Shown: piece after piece, positions 1 through 14,518 of the stretch
Layout: each line of letters begins with the position of its first letter
Numbering within the stretch: the first letter of the stretch is position 1
NCBI GenBank assembly: GCA_963662155.1
Contig: OY759264.1
Location: forward strand, 13,971,634 to 14,035,633
From: Lamellibrachia columna
Taxonomy: Eukaryota > Annelida > Polychaeta > Sabellida > Siboglinidae
DNA: 64,000 nt
Reading direction: 5' to 3'
Notes under the pieces: model-generated
The model's input: only the letters and a program-made list of their open reading frames with translations
Databases searched by the model: none
Told to the model about the DNA's origin: nothing
Translations under genes and position numbers: made by a program

Positions 1-158
1 AAATCCGGTTCGATGATTGAACAGGGACCTTTAATAGAATCAAATTGCTCTGGCCTTAAGTGACTATATTAAGCGGAGTTCACTGCATTAACAGCTATTT
101 TCGGTATAACTGTAGTTAGTCATTTGTTAACGAAACTGCAGATAAATATCCTGCTTAC

Positions 159-2222
159 GTTGATATTAGTCGACTCAGGTGTCGTTGTCGTTGTGGAGGC
201 CATCGCTGATTGGTCGGTTCGAGGAGAAGATGCGCGTCTCTCCAGGATTTTAGCCGCGAGTCCCTCACATGACGTAATATCCGGTAATCTAGTCACGAAT
301 TGACGCAGGAACGGTTGTTTGCACTGCCGGAGAAGACAACGTCATGATGGTATTTTTATGGTGGTGTTGGTGGTGGCGGTGGCGGTGGCGGTGGCGGTGG
401 CGGCGGTTGTGGTAGTTATGGCGGTGACGGTGGTTGTAGTTATGGCGGTGACGGTGGTGGTGACAGCAGTGATTGACAGTAGGGATCATGCCTCAGTTAG
501 ACTTAATGGTGTGTTACAGACGAATGTATGGCATAGTAAAGTTGGATATAGGAAGTTTTAAAAATTCATATCATCTGATATAAGTGCATTTGAGCAGGGA
601 CATTGCCAGGTTTGCTGGTAGAACTCTTTTGGCAGTGTAAAAAACTTGATTTTTAGTTTATTTTAATAGGCAGAAGGATTTTTTTTCGCCACAACGCACG
701 AGTGCGTAGTAATTCATGCAGAAATTGGAAAACATTGACACGTTCAGCCATTTCAAAAGAGTTAGTAATATGTGATGTTGAAAAAACTCCACCAGCCTGT
801 CAATGAGATAATGATAACGGCAGGTTAAACATTTAAGATATTTTGATGGTCCCGTTTTCTTATAATTGTGCAATACGTTTAAATGGTCACCAATAGGAAA
901 TGCCACTGCAGGTTGATCCCTGTAATAGTAGTCTGGTGGTAGTTGTTTTGCCGCGACGTAAACATAAAGAACAATTCAAACTAATAGGTATACTCACATA
1001 ATGAACAAAGCTCTCGTTTCCTCTTAACTTCACGACGATGGCCTGTCGGTAAAGAGAATCCACCCAGTAACCTTCATCAACTCTTTCGGTTGTCGTTGTG
1101 GCCAGTGGAATACCTCTACACTCAGTCCTCGTCACGTGGCATATAGCCAGAACGACATCTGTTGGGAAAACAAATAGAATACAATTAAACGTTACTAACG
1201 TAATACCCGAAATCACAACATTATGTCCGTTCGTTGTATTGTAAAGTCTTATTACATAGAACAAATTGATTTGTTACAACACCGAGATAACCTTAGTTTG
1301 TTTTAGTGAGCCTTGTTTTGCAAATATATTTTGCCCGTTATATGTTATTTTGAATGTTTCGGGATGGATATGACTACATTGCAAGCGGACGCGAACACAA
1401 CTTTACGGATGTTATATTACAAAGGCGTCGGAACTGAGGGGGGGGATACGGCCCCTCCACAATTTTGGATGAGGGGGCTTGTGTATACTCTGTCCCCTCC
1501 CCCTCCCATCAATCCCCAATGAATTCAGGCGCGGATTTCTTTTTTTTGCATGGGACCCTCACTTCCACCCGAGACCATGGCTCGCAGCCATCAACTTCGC
1601 CGCCCCACGCCCAAACAGACATTAAACGGCTTCCGACGACTATGATACACCCATCACGTGATCTCGTGAACGCCTGGCCATGGTAAACGTAGTCCACAGC
1701 TATTGGAAACTGTGGACAACCTGTCGCGAATATGCTGAATAGCTAAGTCGATATTCACCAACGGAATGACGAACGATTTACTCAGGTGAAGGGTATCTGA
1801 AGATTGAACTACCTAAAAACTAGACTGCGATAATAAAGTCAGAATGTGGTACGCCACTATTACGAATTGTTATTACCACGACAAACTCTGAACAGGTGGC
1901 TCTAAATCCGCACTAAATTGGCATAATACAATGCAATATAACAAGAAAAACTGATATTACGCGGAAATGCCGCGCTACAACAACGCAATATGTAAAGAAA
2001 AACTCAACGCCGAGCTCGACAGCACTAAACCAAAGGGATAGTTTGTTTCAAACCGGTTTACAATATCAATAATTTTCATAAGGAGCGATCACGCGAGCGA
2101 CGCTGCATAATAATGGTTGCTCGGTCGTAGATGTCGTTTGTTTTCGAAAAACCACAGCCTAATCGACAACAAATTACCAGCACTAAGTTGTTCTCGCAAA
2201 ACTCACATATCTTGGCGATCAT
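159..2222 (-). CDS. Third copy of the cytokine-like gene, exons 1-3 only (cut by window edge)
   Basis: Minus-strand exon 1 is 2207-2222, exon 2 998-1158, exon 3 159-323; exons 4-5 would lie left of base 1. Splice sites are conserved (donors GTGAGT, GTGAGT, GTAAGC; same acceptors). Exon 2 differs from the arm copies at about five of 53 residues (for example Met38 to Val, Gln43 to Arg). Exon 3 is 165 rather than 171 nt: a 6-nt in-frame length difference after AAKIL, plus several replacements in the Thr/Ser-rich linker. Both cysteines of exon 3 and the NES sequon are kept. Surrounding introns differ much more, including an expanded GGTGGC minisatellite. Frame-preserving change suggests this was a functional paralogue rather than a pseudogene, as far as can be seen. 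Confidence 0.75.
358..476. repeat. GGTGGC minisatellite in intron 2, block A
   Basis: Lies immediately 5' of the exon 3 acceptor on the sense strand, where it reads as CCACCGCC. Mirror versions at 26660-26795 and 55360-55500. Confidence 0.9.
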
Positions 2223-2273
2223 GATGAGCTTCTTGAGTTTGCACCTTGCCTACCGGATGACTCCGAGTCGCTG

Positions 2274-2280
2274 GTTTATA
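2274..2280 (-). promoter_or_regulatory. TATA-like box of block A cytokine-like gene
   Basis: TATAAAC on the minus strand, 52 bp upstream of the ATG at 2220-2222. One base differs from the arm copies. Confidence 0.55.
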
Positions 2281-2374
2281 AGACATTTCGTCGGCGGATT
2301 TCCCCAGGGTACTTTCAGATCCTACAAACCTGAAATGACAAACGTTGTTCGCGGAACGGTTTGAATGGTTTCAC

Positions 2375-2570
2375 TTTTGGAGACGATTCAGTATAATATT
2401 TGATTGTCTGCGCGTCACTGACCACATTAGCTGCCGTATATGTCATCGATGACTCGACCGGCGCACGTGGTCAGTTGTTATAGCGGCGCGCGAAAAATGA
2501 AAGCAGCGTGGCCGACTCAGCTCGCCTAGCTGAGAATGGTTTGGACGCGGTCCTGCGGTAGCGAATGGCG
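2375..2570 (-). promoter_or_regulatory. Conserved GC-rich promoter-proximal block, block A
   Basis: Diverged copy of the block upstream of the arm genes. CACGTG and the GCGCGCGAAAAATGAAAG stretch are retained. Confidence 0.35.
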
Positions 2571-2579
2571 GGTAGGGCC

Positions 2580-4780
2580 TTTAGGAAAATTCAACATAGA
2601 ATTATACATAGCATAGTGGAATTGGGAATGTAAAAAATATAATTCTACAGATCCTATATAGATTTAGTTTACGTCTACTTATTTTCTAATGATTTGTATA
2701 CAATTTTATAGAATTTAATAGAATTGTACTCAATAATATTGTCTTCACCAAAAAATCCAGTAGAATATTCTTTAAAAAAATACTTAAGATTTCTGATAAG
2801 GGAGCCTATAGCCCTGATTTCTTTCTTGATTCGAATCCTTATTGTCTCGTTTAACGGGTTTCTTCTTTTTTTCTTATCTAGCTTTATTGACGAATACGGC
2901 GTTTTATAGTAAAAATGTAGTAAAAAAAAATTTAAATCCTATAGAATATTATATAAATATTCTATAAAAAAAAATTTCTTAATTGTACACAATAATATTG
3001 TCTTAAAAAAAAAATCCTATAGAATATTCTAAAATAAAATACTGAAGATTTCTGATAAGAATTGATTTGAATCATTATTGTCTCGTTTAACGGGTTTCTT
3101 CTTTATTCTTATCTAGCTTTATTAATGAATACGGCGTTATGGGCTGCGTGGTTTCTATGGAGTGTGTTGAGCCGGCCATATGTACCTTTACGATTGCCTG
3201 TTTGGGCGTTCGTTCGTGAAATTTGGTTTGTTAAAAAAGTTAACGCTTCCGTTCAAAATAATATTAAATGAGGGCACTTTCCATCTGGTGCAGCTGTGCG
3301 CAGTGAAATCTGCGTTTTCGCGTGAACTAATAATTCGCATAACAACATTTGTTTTCCCCCTCCAGCACTTCCCCGCACCCCTCCCCGCTCCCGCACCCCT
3401 CCCCGCCCCCGCCCTTATTTGGCCTTATCCTTAGCGACATCCTATCTAGACACACCACGGTGCATTAGCGTCCAGTGCCTCCCCCAAATTCCCGTCTGCT
3501 AACGGGAATATGCTGCTAACGGGACTATACGTATTTATGTAATACGTAATAAACTGTTATCGCGTGCTTCAATGTGTGGATTTTACATCTGGTCATACCA
3601 GACGTAAATGGGAATGTAATGCGATTTCCATTTGTTAACAGGACTGTTTTATGGGACACGGCGACACTGAATAGGTAGGTATACTTTAGTATCATTAGTA
3701 TTTATGACATATTGGCTGCTTAAGCATAATATCCATGCAAATTCTTGCTATCGAAATGTTACCCCTTTTACTATTTAAAACAAAACCACGAATAGATGAT
3801 GAATTAAAATATGCGAAATATGACGTGTATTTTTCAACAGATGACGTATGGTCTGTAATTGTTTTCCCCCAAATATATTACAGTAGTAAAGATTAAAACA
3901 GGAAGTACATTTCTGAGAATTTATGCATTTTAACAATATGCTGGTTTCGTAGTAATTAACCAAAGAAAATCGTTGTACCTTCCCCTTAACTGGTCAGGCG
4001 ACGCATTGGTAATTCGGCCGTGTCTAGACATAGAGATGTGTATAACAATGAGTAACATTGTGCGGTGCTGTCATAAAAGGCTGATGTGGGAAAATCTCGG
4101 CCGGGCAAATTGTCGTCATCGCAGACGTGTTTAGGATTTTCCTAAAATTCGGGACTGGCCCAATGTTTTTGGCGAAGAACATCGTTTTTATATAGCCCTG
4201 TCAAGTGTTTTCGGACCATTCATAAACCAGTACTGTTGAACTAACTTTTGTACTGCCTGTCCACGTGTCTGTGTGTAATATATTAAAAACCTTTGCGTAA
4301 TTGATTTAGCCCATCATGAATCTGGTTCGTTAAAGGTTCTTAAACAATTCGACTTTTTTGTTAGTCTCATTTCAAATTAAGTTTGCGAAAAACCAAACCT
4401 AATAGTGTCCACTACAGCATGCTAGCTCGTTTGCGCAGCTTTACGTGTAGTTTTTGTGAAATCATCAGACAAACTATGAAATTAGTTAATGCTTGTTGAA
4501 GCATTTACTGAAGTGAAAATCGAAATGCTGAAAAGTCACGATATTGCTCCTTGGTGAAATTTCGTAACTCTGTAATGTGATCAGCGAGAGGATGGAAGTC
4601 ACGCCAATGATCAGCATTGACCCACACAGTATTTACCATTTTCGATATCCACTATTTTGAACCTTACCAGATCTAACGACAAAAGTTAATTCTTTCGATG
4701 ATTTAGACAAAAATAGGCATTTTTTTTTATTAAATCGACTGCGGATGTTACATAAACTATTCACACAATACATATTTGGA
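2580..4780. other. Block A upstream flank of the cytokine-like gene
   Basis: AT-rich, with several diverged short repeats (atcctatagaatatt...) and a C-rich tract at 3355-3415. Homologous to 28.8-30.56 kb. No exon recognised. Confidence 0.5.
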
Positions 4781-4850
4781 CACCAATGAATAAGATTTGC
4801 TGTATGCTAAATCAGTTAAGCAAGCAGTTTTAATATATATATATATATAT

Positions 4851-4918
4851 GAAGAGGATTTATGTATGTATGTATGTATGTATGATAGATTTAAGATGTA
4901 TATTCATCATATATATAT

Positions 4919-5012
<94 letters not shown>

Positions 5013-5090
5013 ATATATATATATGATGAATATACATCTTAAATCTATCATACATACATACATACATACATACATAAATCCTCTTCAGCT
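4851..5090. repeat. AT hairpin with ~65-bp perfect arms
   Basis: agaggatttatgtatgtatg to tatattcatc is mirrored on the far side of an (AT)n core, giving the same translation from both strands. Cruciform-prone. Confidence 0.95.
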
Positions 5091-5109
5091 CTTCTAGGCT
5101 AGTAGCCTT

Positions 5110-5720
5110 TTAGCTGATCTTGACAATTGTTTGTGCGCATGGGTGGGAAGTTGTCATTTTGTTCAAAACTCTAAGCGCACCAGAATCTGTTTAGTCTTGG
5201 TTTGAAAATATTTAATGAGGGCGCTGAAACTACATACTCTGTGAGGGTGTTCCACCGGTTTACTACGCTGTGCCTGAAGTAATGCCTTCGTTGTCTTGCA
5301 GTCACGCGTTCCTTCTTGAGTTTCAGGCTGTGTCCCCTGGTTACCGTATTGTTGTCCAGCTCTGGTGGCATTCTATCAACTTTATATATTCCATGGATAT
5401 ATTTGTATGTTTCAATCATGTCTCCTCTTGTTCTTCTACAGTAGAGGCTTGGGAGCTTAAGCGCCCTGAGCCTGTCGCCACATTCGAGGTACTTCAGTTC
5501 TGGGTCTAGCTAGCTAGCGTTGAATGTTCTCAATAATCTGTAGGTCTCTCTTGAGTGTTGGGGCCCAAGCTACATTGCCATATTCTAGAATAGGTATTAC
5601 CAGGCTCTTGTATAGTTGGTCCATCCGGGTATGTAAATGATCTTCTTATAAGGCCTAGCATTTTGTTGGCTTTGTTTGCTACCATCTCCACTTGTTGATC
5701 AAACTTTAAATCACGGTCTA
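5110..5720 (-). mobile_element. Non-LTR retrotransposon (CR1-like) 3' end, truncated
   Basis: Minus-strand frames, with two or three shifts, read KFDQQVEMVANKANKMLGLI, VIPILEYGNVAWAPTLKRDL, LKYLECGDRLRALKLPSLYC, RGDMIETYKYIHGIYKVDRM and a final TRGHSLKLKKERVTARQRRH to FKPRLNRFW. This is the conserved C-terminal region after the reverse transcriptase of LINEs. It lies only in block A, between the left-arm-like and right-arm-like halves. Confidence 0.88.
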
Positions 5721-6169
5721 TCCTAAATGAATTAAATATATAATTTTAGAAACCTACTTAAAAAGTTGTCGTCAATTAGAATAACGTGGAAAGTCATTTA
5801 CAGTTTAAGAATGTTATTGTTTTTATAATAAAATAGGATTTTCTGATGCGAAGACATATGTCCTTTGCATTTTATTGACATTAAGACACACCCATTTGAC
5901 AATTTGGCTCAGTTCACACTAAAACAATGAATGCAATAATTTATATGATTTCACAGAGGATGGAAGTTGATGCACCTTACTTGAAATACAAAATACATGG
6001 AAAAACTACTAATGTATGTGTGTGTAAAATGCATTTTACTGCAGAAATATGAGAGCTGTGTATAATCTGTGTCACTATCGTCTGCACGCGTTTTGCATAT
6101 TTTGAGCATGCACTAGTTGATACCACGTCATGTATTTATAGGTGCGAATCAAATCAAACAAACCAGTGC

Positions 6170-6470
6170 CACTGGTGCCCCGGTACCAATGCCGCCCCGG
6201 TGCCCACGATGCCCACTGTGCCCATGGCGCCCCGGTGCCCATGATGCCCATGGTTTACCAGTGCCCATAGTGCCCCGGTGTCCATGGTGCCCCATGGCCT
6301 ATGGTGCCCCGGTACCCATGGTGCCCCATGGCCTATGGTGCCCCGGTACCCATTGTGCCCCATGGCCAATGGTGCCCCGGTACCCATGGTGCCCCATGGT
6401 CTATGGTGCCCCGGTACCCATGGTGCCCCATGGCCCATGTTGCCCCGGTACCCACGGTGTCCCGGTCACC
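6170..6470. repeat. GTGCCC/CATGG minisatellite, block A
   Basis: Units of about 34 bp built from gtgccccggtacccatg and gtgccccatggcctatg. Shorter versions lie at 38550-38665 and 45090-45210. Confidence 0.9.
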
Positions 6471-6787
6471 TTACTAAAAACACGCGATACCTTACACATG
6501 TCAAAGCTGAAAGACAAAGCTGAAGTCCAATGCAATAACAATGATCTTTGAGCAAAAAATATACATTCGAAGAACGTATATTTTCAAGTTTGTTTTTATC
6601 CAAATGTGCTGGTTAGAGAATTTCAGGCCATATGTGAACAATAATATAGGTTTGATAGTACGCATTCTTGTCCCAAAATAAAATAGACTCTCATAATTCA
6701 GCAGGCAGGTGATAAAACACCACCCACATTGTAATATACCTGCAAACACGAACATGTACTCGACCATATCCTTACTTTCATTTCTAG

Positions 6788-6971
6788 TATTCTCCCGACA
6801 TATTTTGATTTGAAATCCTTAGATACCGAGCCTACAGTGGAAGAGGTACAATTACATCTAGAACTGTCAACCGCGTGTCTATTTCGGACTGTCCCGTGTC
6901 CTTCTGACCTCATTCAGAGAACTATTAGTAATTGTAATATCCCGTCTAACGACAACCTACATTCGCGTTGA
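6788..6971 (+). CDS. Exon-like module, block A copy 1
   Basis: An acceptor-like site (tttcatttctag) precedes a 184-nt open frame (one base, then ILPTYFDLKSLDTEPTVEEV... to LIQRTISNCNIP, stop TGA). It is one of nine copies of a terminal-exon-like module; this copy is open although its arm counterparts carry a stop. Upstream exons not identified, function unknown. Confidence 0.35.
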
Positions 6972-7635
6972 CATTCGGTGCCATTAATGCACTGAACCGT
7001 GGCGGTTTCGATGCTTCAGATACCATGAAAGACAACGGCCGTGATACAGTCGTGGTTCATTGAAAGTAGAAAATAAAGTCACAGGACAAAAATCATGGAC
7101 AAGAGTCACAGGATAAAAATCATGGAAAAAATCACAGGAAAAAGGTCACAACGAGCAAGATATAGTTATTTGTACATTTATGACATCATCAGAAATTAAA
7201 TACAGAACAAACTATACATTGACACATGATTATAGATCACAGAGAAGTGTTTGGCAACCTTTACTGTTTAGCTAGTTTCACTTGGAAAGCCACTTTCAAA
7301 GTTAACTGGGTTTTTGAATGCTAAATTACCGTAAGCCATAGTGTATCCAATGCAATTATTTACAAACAAATGCACAACATTAAGCACCAGTAACCTGAAA
7401 AACAAGCAACTGTTTATTTGACCACAAACTAAACCAAAAAATATCCTGTTACAGATATAAACACAACAAATATTGTCTGTTTTAACATTCGTATCCAGAT
7501 ATATATAATTTGACATTCATCTGTTTATGAATATCGACCTTTCCGTTCTGCTCGCAATGTACACGTGACATACCACTCGAAACATTCAAGACGGTCAAGA
7601 TGTTGGACGGTCAAGATGTTATATATATAGATAAT

Positions 7636-7758
7636 ATAATATAATATAATATAATATAATATAATATAATATAATATAATATAATATAATATAATATAAT
7701 ATAATATAATATAATATAATATAATATAATATAATATAATATAATATAATATAATATA
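7636..7758. repeat. (ATAAT)n pentanucleotide array
   Basis: About 24 units in block A. In the arms the same site holds only a few units (36.16 and 47.64 kb). Confidence 0.95.
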
Positions 7759-7863
7759 ACACAACATAACATAACATAATATATGGGTTTTTTTAATATT
7801 GGATTATAAGCATAATTATGTGTATTTCTATTGATGTATTATTTTTATTGTGACGAACTTTGA

Positions 7864-7867
<4 letters not shown>

Positions 7868-7910
<43 letters not shown>
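7868..7910. repeat. (AT)n
   Basis: Simple dinucleotide tract. Confidence 0.95.
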
Positions 7911-7915
<5 letters not shown>

Positions 7916-8382
7916 CAGCTATGAAAGAACCGTGTATTATTACTTATTATTAACACAAGGCATAGCGCTTCATGTAGATTTCATATAGATTGTCAACACA
8001 GATTTTTATTATCGTAAAACAAGATATTCACATCTCATACAGACCGCGTGTTGGGTTAGTTCCAATAAGTTAAATAGTTAGGATTATAGAGATTCTCCTG
8101 CTAGAAATACGGATCTAAGGACAAAATTAAAATTTCAAGGGTAATAATATGCGTTGAGTAACCACCTTTATATACAATGTAAACATGTACAATGCATATG
8201 TTACAACATAAATATAATTATTTTATTATGTACACTGTATACAGCTGTGGTAGTCTGCACACTTATAGTACATAGAACACAGGAGTTATTTTTGTGGTGT
8301 GACTTAATACTCAAAGGGTGAGGACCTGTGGGATATCTAGTATCTCACAAAGGGGGCGACCGGGGCATTATTCCCTTTTAAA

Positions 8383-8548
8383 TATTCTCCCGACATACAC
8401 GAATATGGAATCCAAGTGCAAGTACAAACTCAAATTAGAGCAGTCAGCAGGATGTCTATTTGGGATTGTCTCATGCCCTTCTGACCTCATTCAGAGAACT
8501 ATTAGTAATTGTACCGTCCCGGCTTACAATCATCTACATTCACGTTGA
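8383..8548 (+). CDS. Exon-like module, block A copy 2
   Basis: Same module: ILPTYTNMESKCKYK... LIQRTISNC, open to TGA at 8546. It lacks the tag acceptor of copies 1 and 3 and has an internal in-frame deletion. Confidence 0.25.
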
Positions 8549-9009
8549 CTTCGAGTGGCCTTTCATGCACTGAACCGTGGCGGTTTCGAGACTTTCACTC
8601 TACGTTTCTACAGTTCACTCAGCCGTTTAAATGAGTACCTGGCTATAAACAGTGGTGGATATGTGAACGAACAATCTTCAATTGCAGCGTGGCTGAATGC
8701 TTCCCATATACGTCGAGTTGGTGTTGGAATGAACAGATCTGCCTGGGCTGAAGTGTGAAGTTCTTTGCTATGTAATAACGTACGCTTTCCTTTGTAGCGC
8801 CTTTGACGTGGGCGAGCACTGTATCAAAGGCACAATTTGCCTTCCGGAATTCTCCCGCGCACGAATACTGTGCGCTTCGCCTTGCACGCAAGAATTGTGT
8901 CACAAACGACAAGGAACTAGATTGCGGTTACACTGTGGGGGAAGCGTCAGCAAAAAGAGGAACCGATTAGAGGGGAAATTGATTGTGGGGAAGCGCCCGT
9001 AAACCTTTG

Positions 9010-9410
9010 CTCATTTAGGTGGGCGCGGTGGGATATTTCTGTAGTCCGCAAGCATTCGATAGTCAGGGAACGTTTCGACCTTTGAAAAAAACGGCTTGGT
9101 TTCCGAGTGAAAGAGAATGAATCTGGAATCAGGGCGAGCCTTTGCGAATACAACAAAGAAACGGGTAGCAAAAACCACATTTTATGAAACTTATGTAAAA
9201 ACGAGACTGAATATGACGACCAGCAAGACATGGCGTCCACCTTCGATGTGCGGTTGGAGAAAACTGGACGGAAAATAAATCACTGCGGTAATGAGCCTAA
9301 GGCGCGCCCGGCCAAACGACGACAGTAAAGGAAAATAATCAGGCAGATTTTGGCACATGCAGAACAATGAAGGACAGACAAAGTTGAATTTCATCGCAAT
9401 AATATTGTTC
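9010..9410 (+). pseudogene. Block A broken copy of the 131-residue ORF
   Basis: About 85-90% similar by eye to 49.8-50.2 kb, with an extra A in the A-run near 9090, a TGA at about 9184 and a TAA near 9328. Confidence 0.35.
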
Positions 9411-9637
9411 CGTGAGCATATACATACATACCAAGAAGGTATATTTTCAAATGTTTTCAACCCAAATTAAAGAAATTCGGGCTATGTATGAACAATAAAA
9501 TGAGTTTGATAGTACACATTCTTGTCCCATATTAAAATAGACTAACATAATTCAGCAGGTGAAAAAGACCACCCATGTTGTAACATACCTGCAAACACGA
9601 ACATGTATCAGACTATATCCCCGTTTTTTAATTCTAG

Positions 9638-9815
9638 TATTCTCCCGACGTACAGGAATTTGATATCCCTAGATATCGAGCCTACAGTGGTACAGGTAAA
9701 ACCCAATCTAGAACAGTCAGCCACGCGTCTATTTGGGAGTGCCCTTCACCCTTCTGACCTCATTCAGAGACCTATTAGTAACTGTAATATCCCAACAAAC
9801 AACAACCAACATTAG
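9638..9815 (+). CDS. Exon-like module, block A copy 3
   Basis: Acceptor-like ttttttaattctag, then ILPTYRNLISLDIEPTVVQV ... ISNCNIPTNNNQH and TAG; 58 codons plus stop, open. Confidence 0.35.
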
Positions 9816-10019
9816 CGGTGACATTCAGTGCTTATCGTTCACTGAACTTTACAGTGCAACAGTTGCCAACTATATTTAAAGTGAAAATGTGCAAAACTGT
9901 GGCACAGAGTCTTCGAATATTCGTCTTAATCATCAAACTTCATTATGTTCAATTAACAATGATTATCTTTAGTGAACATCCTTCGAATAAAAAATTACGA
10001 CTTCATTTCCTGTGATTGT

Positions 10020-11799
10020 TTTCCTAGCCAAAGCTGTGTAGTTTTGCCCTGATTATTTCGCTGTGAGTTTTTTTTTCTGCGCACCGGTTATGATGTGTCC
10101 AGGCATATCGCCGTTGAACGTGGATATGAATTATGTTTCAATGACAGCGCCTTTGGCGTGGGCACTTAATTATTTCACTATTGATAAAAAGTGCGCTTCC
10201 GGATTTGTTGCGCGGGGTTTCACTTGAATTAGAGTTTAAGTCTAATGCATCAAATAATATATAAATTGACATTTTTGTTGCTAATATCATGATACTGTAG
10301 TAACGTATCGTTTTAGCGGTACAGAGCTGGACGTTTTTATTTTTCTCTTAACATAATTTTACATGTTTAGTATAAACTACACACAAAAGTTGCACAAACG
10401 AGCTAGCATGTTGCAGTGGACACTAGGTAGGCTTGGTTTTTTGCAAACTTAATTTGAAATGGGCCTAGCAAGAAATCGAATTGATTAAGAACTTTTAAGC
10501 TATTCACGCGCTACAGATGTGAACATCAACGAACCTGATTCATGATGGGCTAAATCAGTTACGGAAAGGTTTTTAATAATAGCCTTCGTTCTAGTCACAG
10601 ACACGAGAATTACACACAGACACGTGGACTTGCAGTGCAAAAGGGAGTTCAACAGTACTGGTTTATGGACGGTACGAAAACACGTGACAGGGCTATACAA
10701 AGAACACTGGGGACAGTCCTGAATTTTGGGAAAATCCTAAACACGTATGCGGTGATCACAATTCGCCCGGCCGAGATTTTCCGACATCAGTCTTTTATGA
10801 TAGTTACGCAATGCTATAGGCATCTATGACTAAACACGGCCGAATTACTAATGCGTCGCCTGACCAGTTAAGGGGAAGGTACAACTATTTTCATTGGTTA
10901 ATTACTACGAAACCAACATATTGTTAAAAAACACAAATTCTCAGAACTTTTCTTCGTGTCTTAATCTTTATTACTGTAATATATTTGGGGGAAAGAAAAT
11001 TGTACAGACCATACGTCATATTTTGCTTTCAAAGCTGAATATTTATTGGCATGTACTTTATTACAGTAAATCGGTATCTAAATATGTAGTAAAACTAGCA
11101 TCTTTTAATTCATCGTCTATTCGTGTATTTTTAATAGTAAAAGGTGTAAAATTTCGATAAGAATTTGCATGGATATTAGGATTAACCAGCCAATATGGCA
11201 TAAATACTAATACATTCAGTAATATTCATTCATAAACAGACCAATGGAAATCGCTTTACATGGGGGCAAGTTTAATCACACATTAGTTTACAATGCTGGC
11301 GCAACAGATTACATACGAAAACAATTAAAACGTTAAGCCGGGGGGGGGGGGGCTAAATACGCCACTGATAATGTAAACAATTCTGGAGCAGATCGGTGCT
11401 AACCATCACACCTTTCCCTTACAAATTATGCAGCTTTGAAACAAATGGTGTTATGCGAATTATCAGTTCACGCGAAAGCGCAGATTTCACTGCGCACTGT
11501 TGCACCGGAAGGAAAGTGCCTTCATTTAAAATTGTTTTGAACGGAAGCGTTAACTTTGTTAACAAACCAAATTTCACGAACGAGCGCCCAGACTGGCAAT
11601 CGTAAAGGTACATATGGCCGGCGCAACACACTCCATAGAAACCACACAGCACACAGCGTTTTATTCATCAATAAAGCTAAATAAGAAAAAAGAAGAAACC
11701 CGTTAAACGAGGCAATAAGGATTCGAATCAAGAAAGAAATCGGTGCTATAGGCTCCCTTATCAGAAATCTTCAGTATTTTTTAAAGAATATTCTACAGG

Positions 11800-11800
<1 letters not shown>
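10020..11800. other. Block A second half, upstream-type flank in inverted orientation
   Basis: Inverted relative to 2.7-4.35 kb. Homology with the right arm stops near 11.80 kb, before the position of a promoter or exon 1, so no fourth gene copy is present. Confidence 0.6.
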
Positions 11801-12368
<568 letters not shown>

Positions 12369-12413
12369 GACAGTCATCTGTTTCTGAATATCGACCTTTC
12401 CGTTCAACACACA

Positions 12414-12415
<2 letters not shown>

Positions 12416-12486
<71 letters not shown>
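12416..12486. repeat. (AT)n
   Basis: Simple dinucleotide tract adjoining the (GT)n array. Confidence 0.95.
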
Positions 12487-12488
<2 letters not shown>

Positions 12489-12501
12489 CTACACTCATAT
12501 A

Positions 12502-12806
<305 letters not shown>

Positions 12807-13079
12807 ACTGGTAGCATGAAATGACAATACTACTAGTAACCAAAGCATAACTATCTAGTCACAAACGTATAATTTTCGATGAATGGAATTCTCGAAATCG
12901 TGTTAATAATGGCTATGCGTCGTCTGGTTCCTACTATCGTGGAGGGAAAACTCTTATTTGGTAGTCGGTCTATTCATGGGTATTGGTGTACGCTACGTAA
13001 TCGTCAAAACCAGACTGGATATCTCGCCGGGGGGATTTATTTTCAGAGTTACCTTATCTAGAGTTACTGAGTTCACGAC

Positions 13080-13188
13080 ACGTTACACATGTGAGAATTG
13101 AGAAGTTCAGGTTACACACGCGAGAAGTCCCAGTTACACATGTGAGAATTGAGAAGTTCAGGTTACAACACGCGAGAAGTCCTGGGCT
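13080..13188. repeat. Two tandem ~52-bp units
   Basis: The unit contains gttacacatgtgagaattga, gaagttcaggttaca and cgcgagaagtcc. Confidence 0.85.
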
Positions 13189-13439
13189 GAGGTTCAGGCG
13201 GATAGTTTTAATTTTTAGGGGATGTGCGAAGATGATGGGACTAGAGGTGGAAATGGAACGGCTGAAGTAGCTCGTTTTGGCATTGGTGGGAAGGGAAGAG
13301 GTGGGTTGTGCCAGCGGTTCCGGTGGGGGGAGGGGCAGTGGATGATAAAGTGGGGGGGGGAGGCGATGAGAGATGCTAAGTAAATCTCACTTCAGTCTGG
13401 GAGGAGGCCTGGACCCAAAAGCCCGGCCCGTGCAGGGCA

Positions 13440-13790
<351 letters not shown>

Positions 13791-14518
13791 CCCCCCCACT
13801 GGAACCATTGGCACAAAAAAATTCATCAAATTTCACATGACAAGTGGACAAGGGCGCCATTCGCTTGTCGAATGTCCAACAAGTTCTTAAACATGTGCCG
13901 CCGACTTGGAGATCATTATAGGATCAATAAGACATTGCGATGGTATCACAACAAGATCTACTATAGTTTTATATATTATAAATAGCTGTTGAACTACCAT
14001 GTTCTGTTATGCCAGTGTAGCACAAAGGTATTTACTTCGTGTCTTCTTGCATCTTCAGAGCCAAGTGTATGTATTGATACAATCATTTTCGAGTGTCTTG
14101 ACTACGCATCACTATTACAATTGATTATAATGTTGGAGAATGTAGAACACTCAAAACATTTGTAAAATTTAAACACATAATTGGGAATGATCAATAAAAA
14201 ACCGCGATGACCTACGTGACATGCGCCACCGGCAGCCGTCGAAACTTATCTAGCCCCGGCCAAGACTGTGTGAACACAGCACTAAGCACTACCTGGTAAC
14301 GTTGGTAAAGTCGTTGACCAGAATTCCGCAATAAGAGAGTAGATTTTCTACCATAAATCCAATGTTATTGAACAGTTCTACTTTATTGAATGCAGCCCAA
14401 TATTATTATTATACTCATTGGCTAAAATGGTCATTCAAAGCAAATGCATAGCATTATTTAGAGCTAAATAAAGCTTGACACGAATGACATCGCGCAGAGG
14501 CGCCATGATGCGGAAAAC

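Noticed and set aside
5171..5419. 82-codon ORF considered as a host gene
   Set aside because: It is the C-terminal end of a LINE protein; the upstream frames continue the LINE with shifts.
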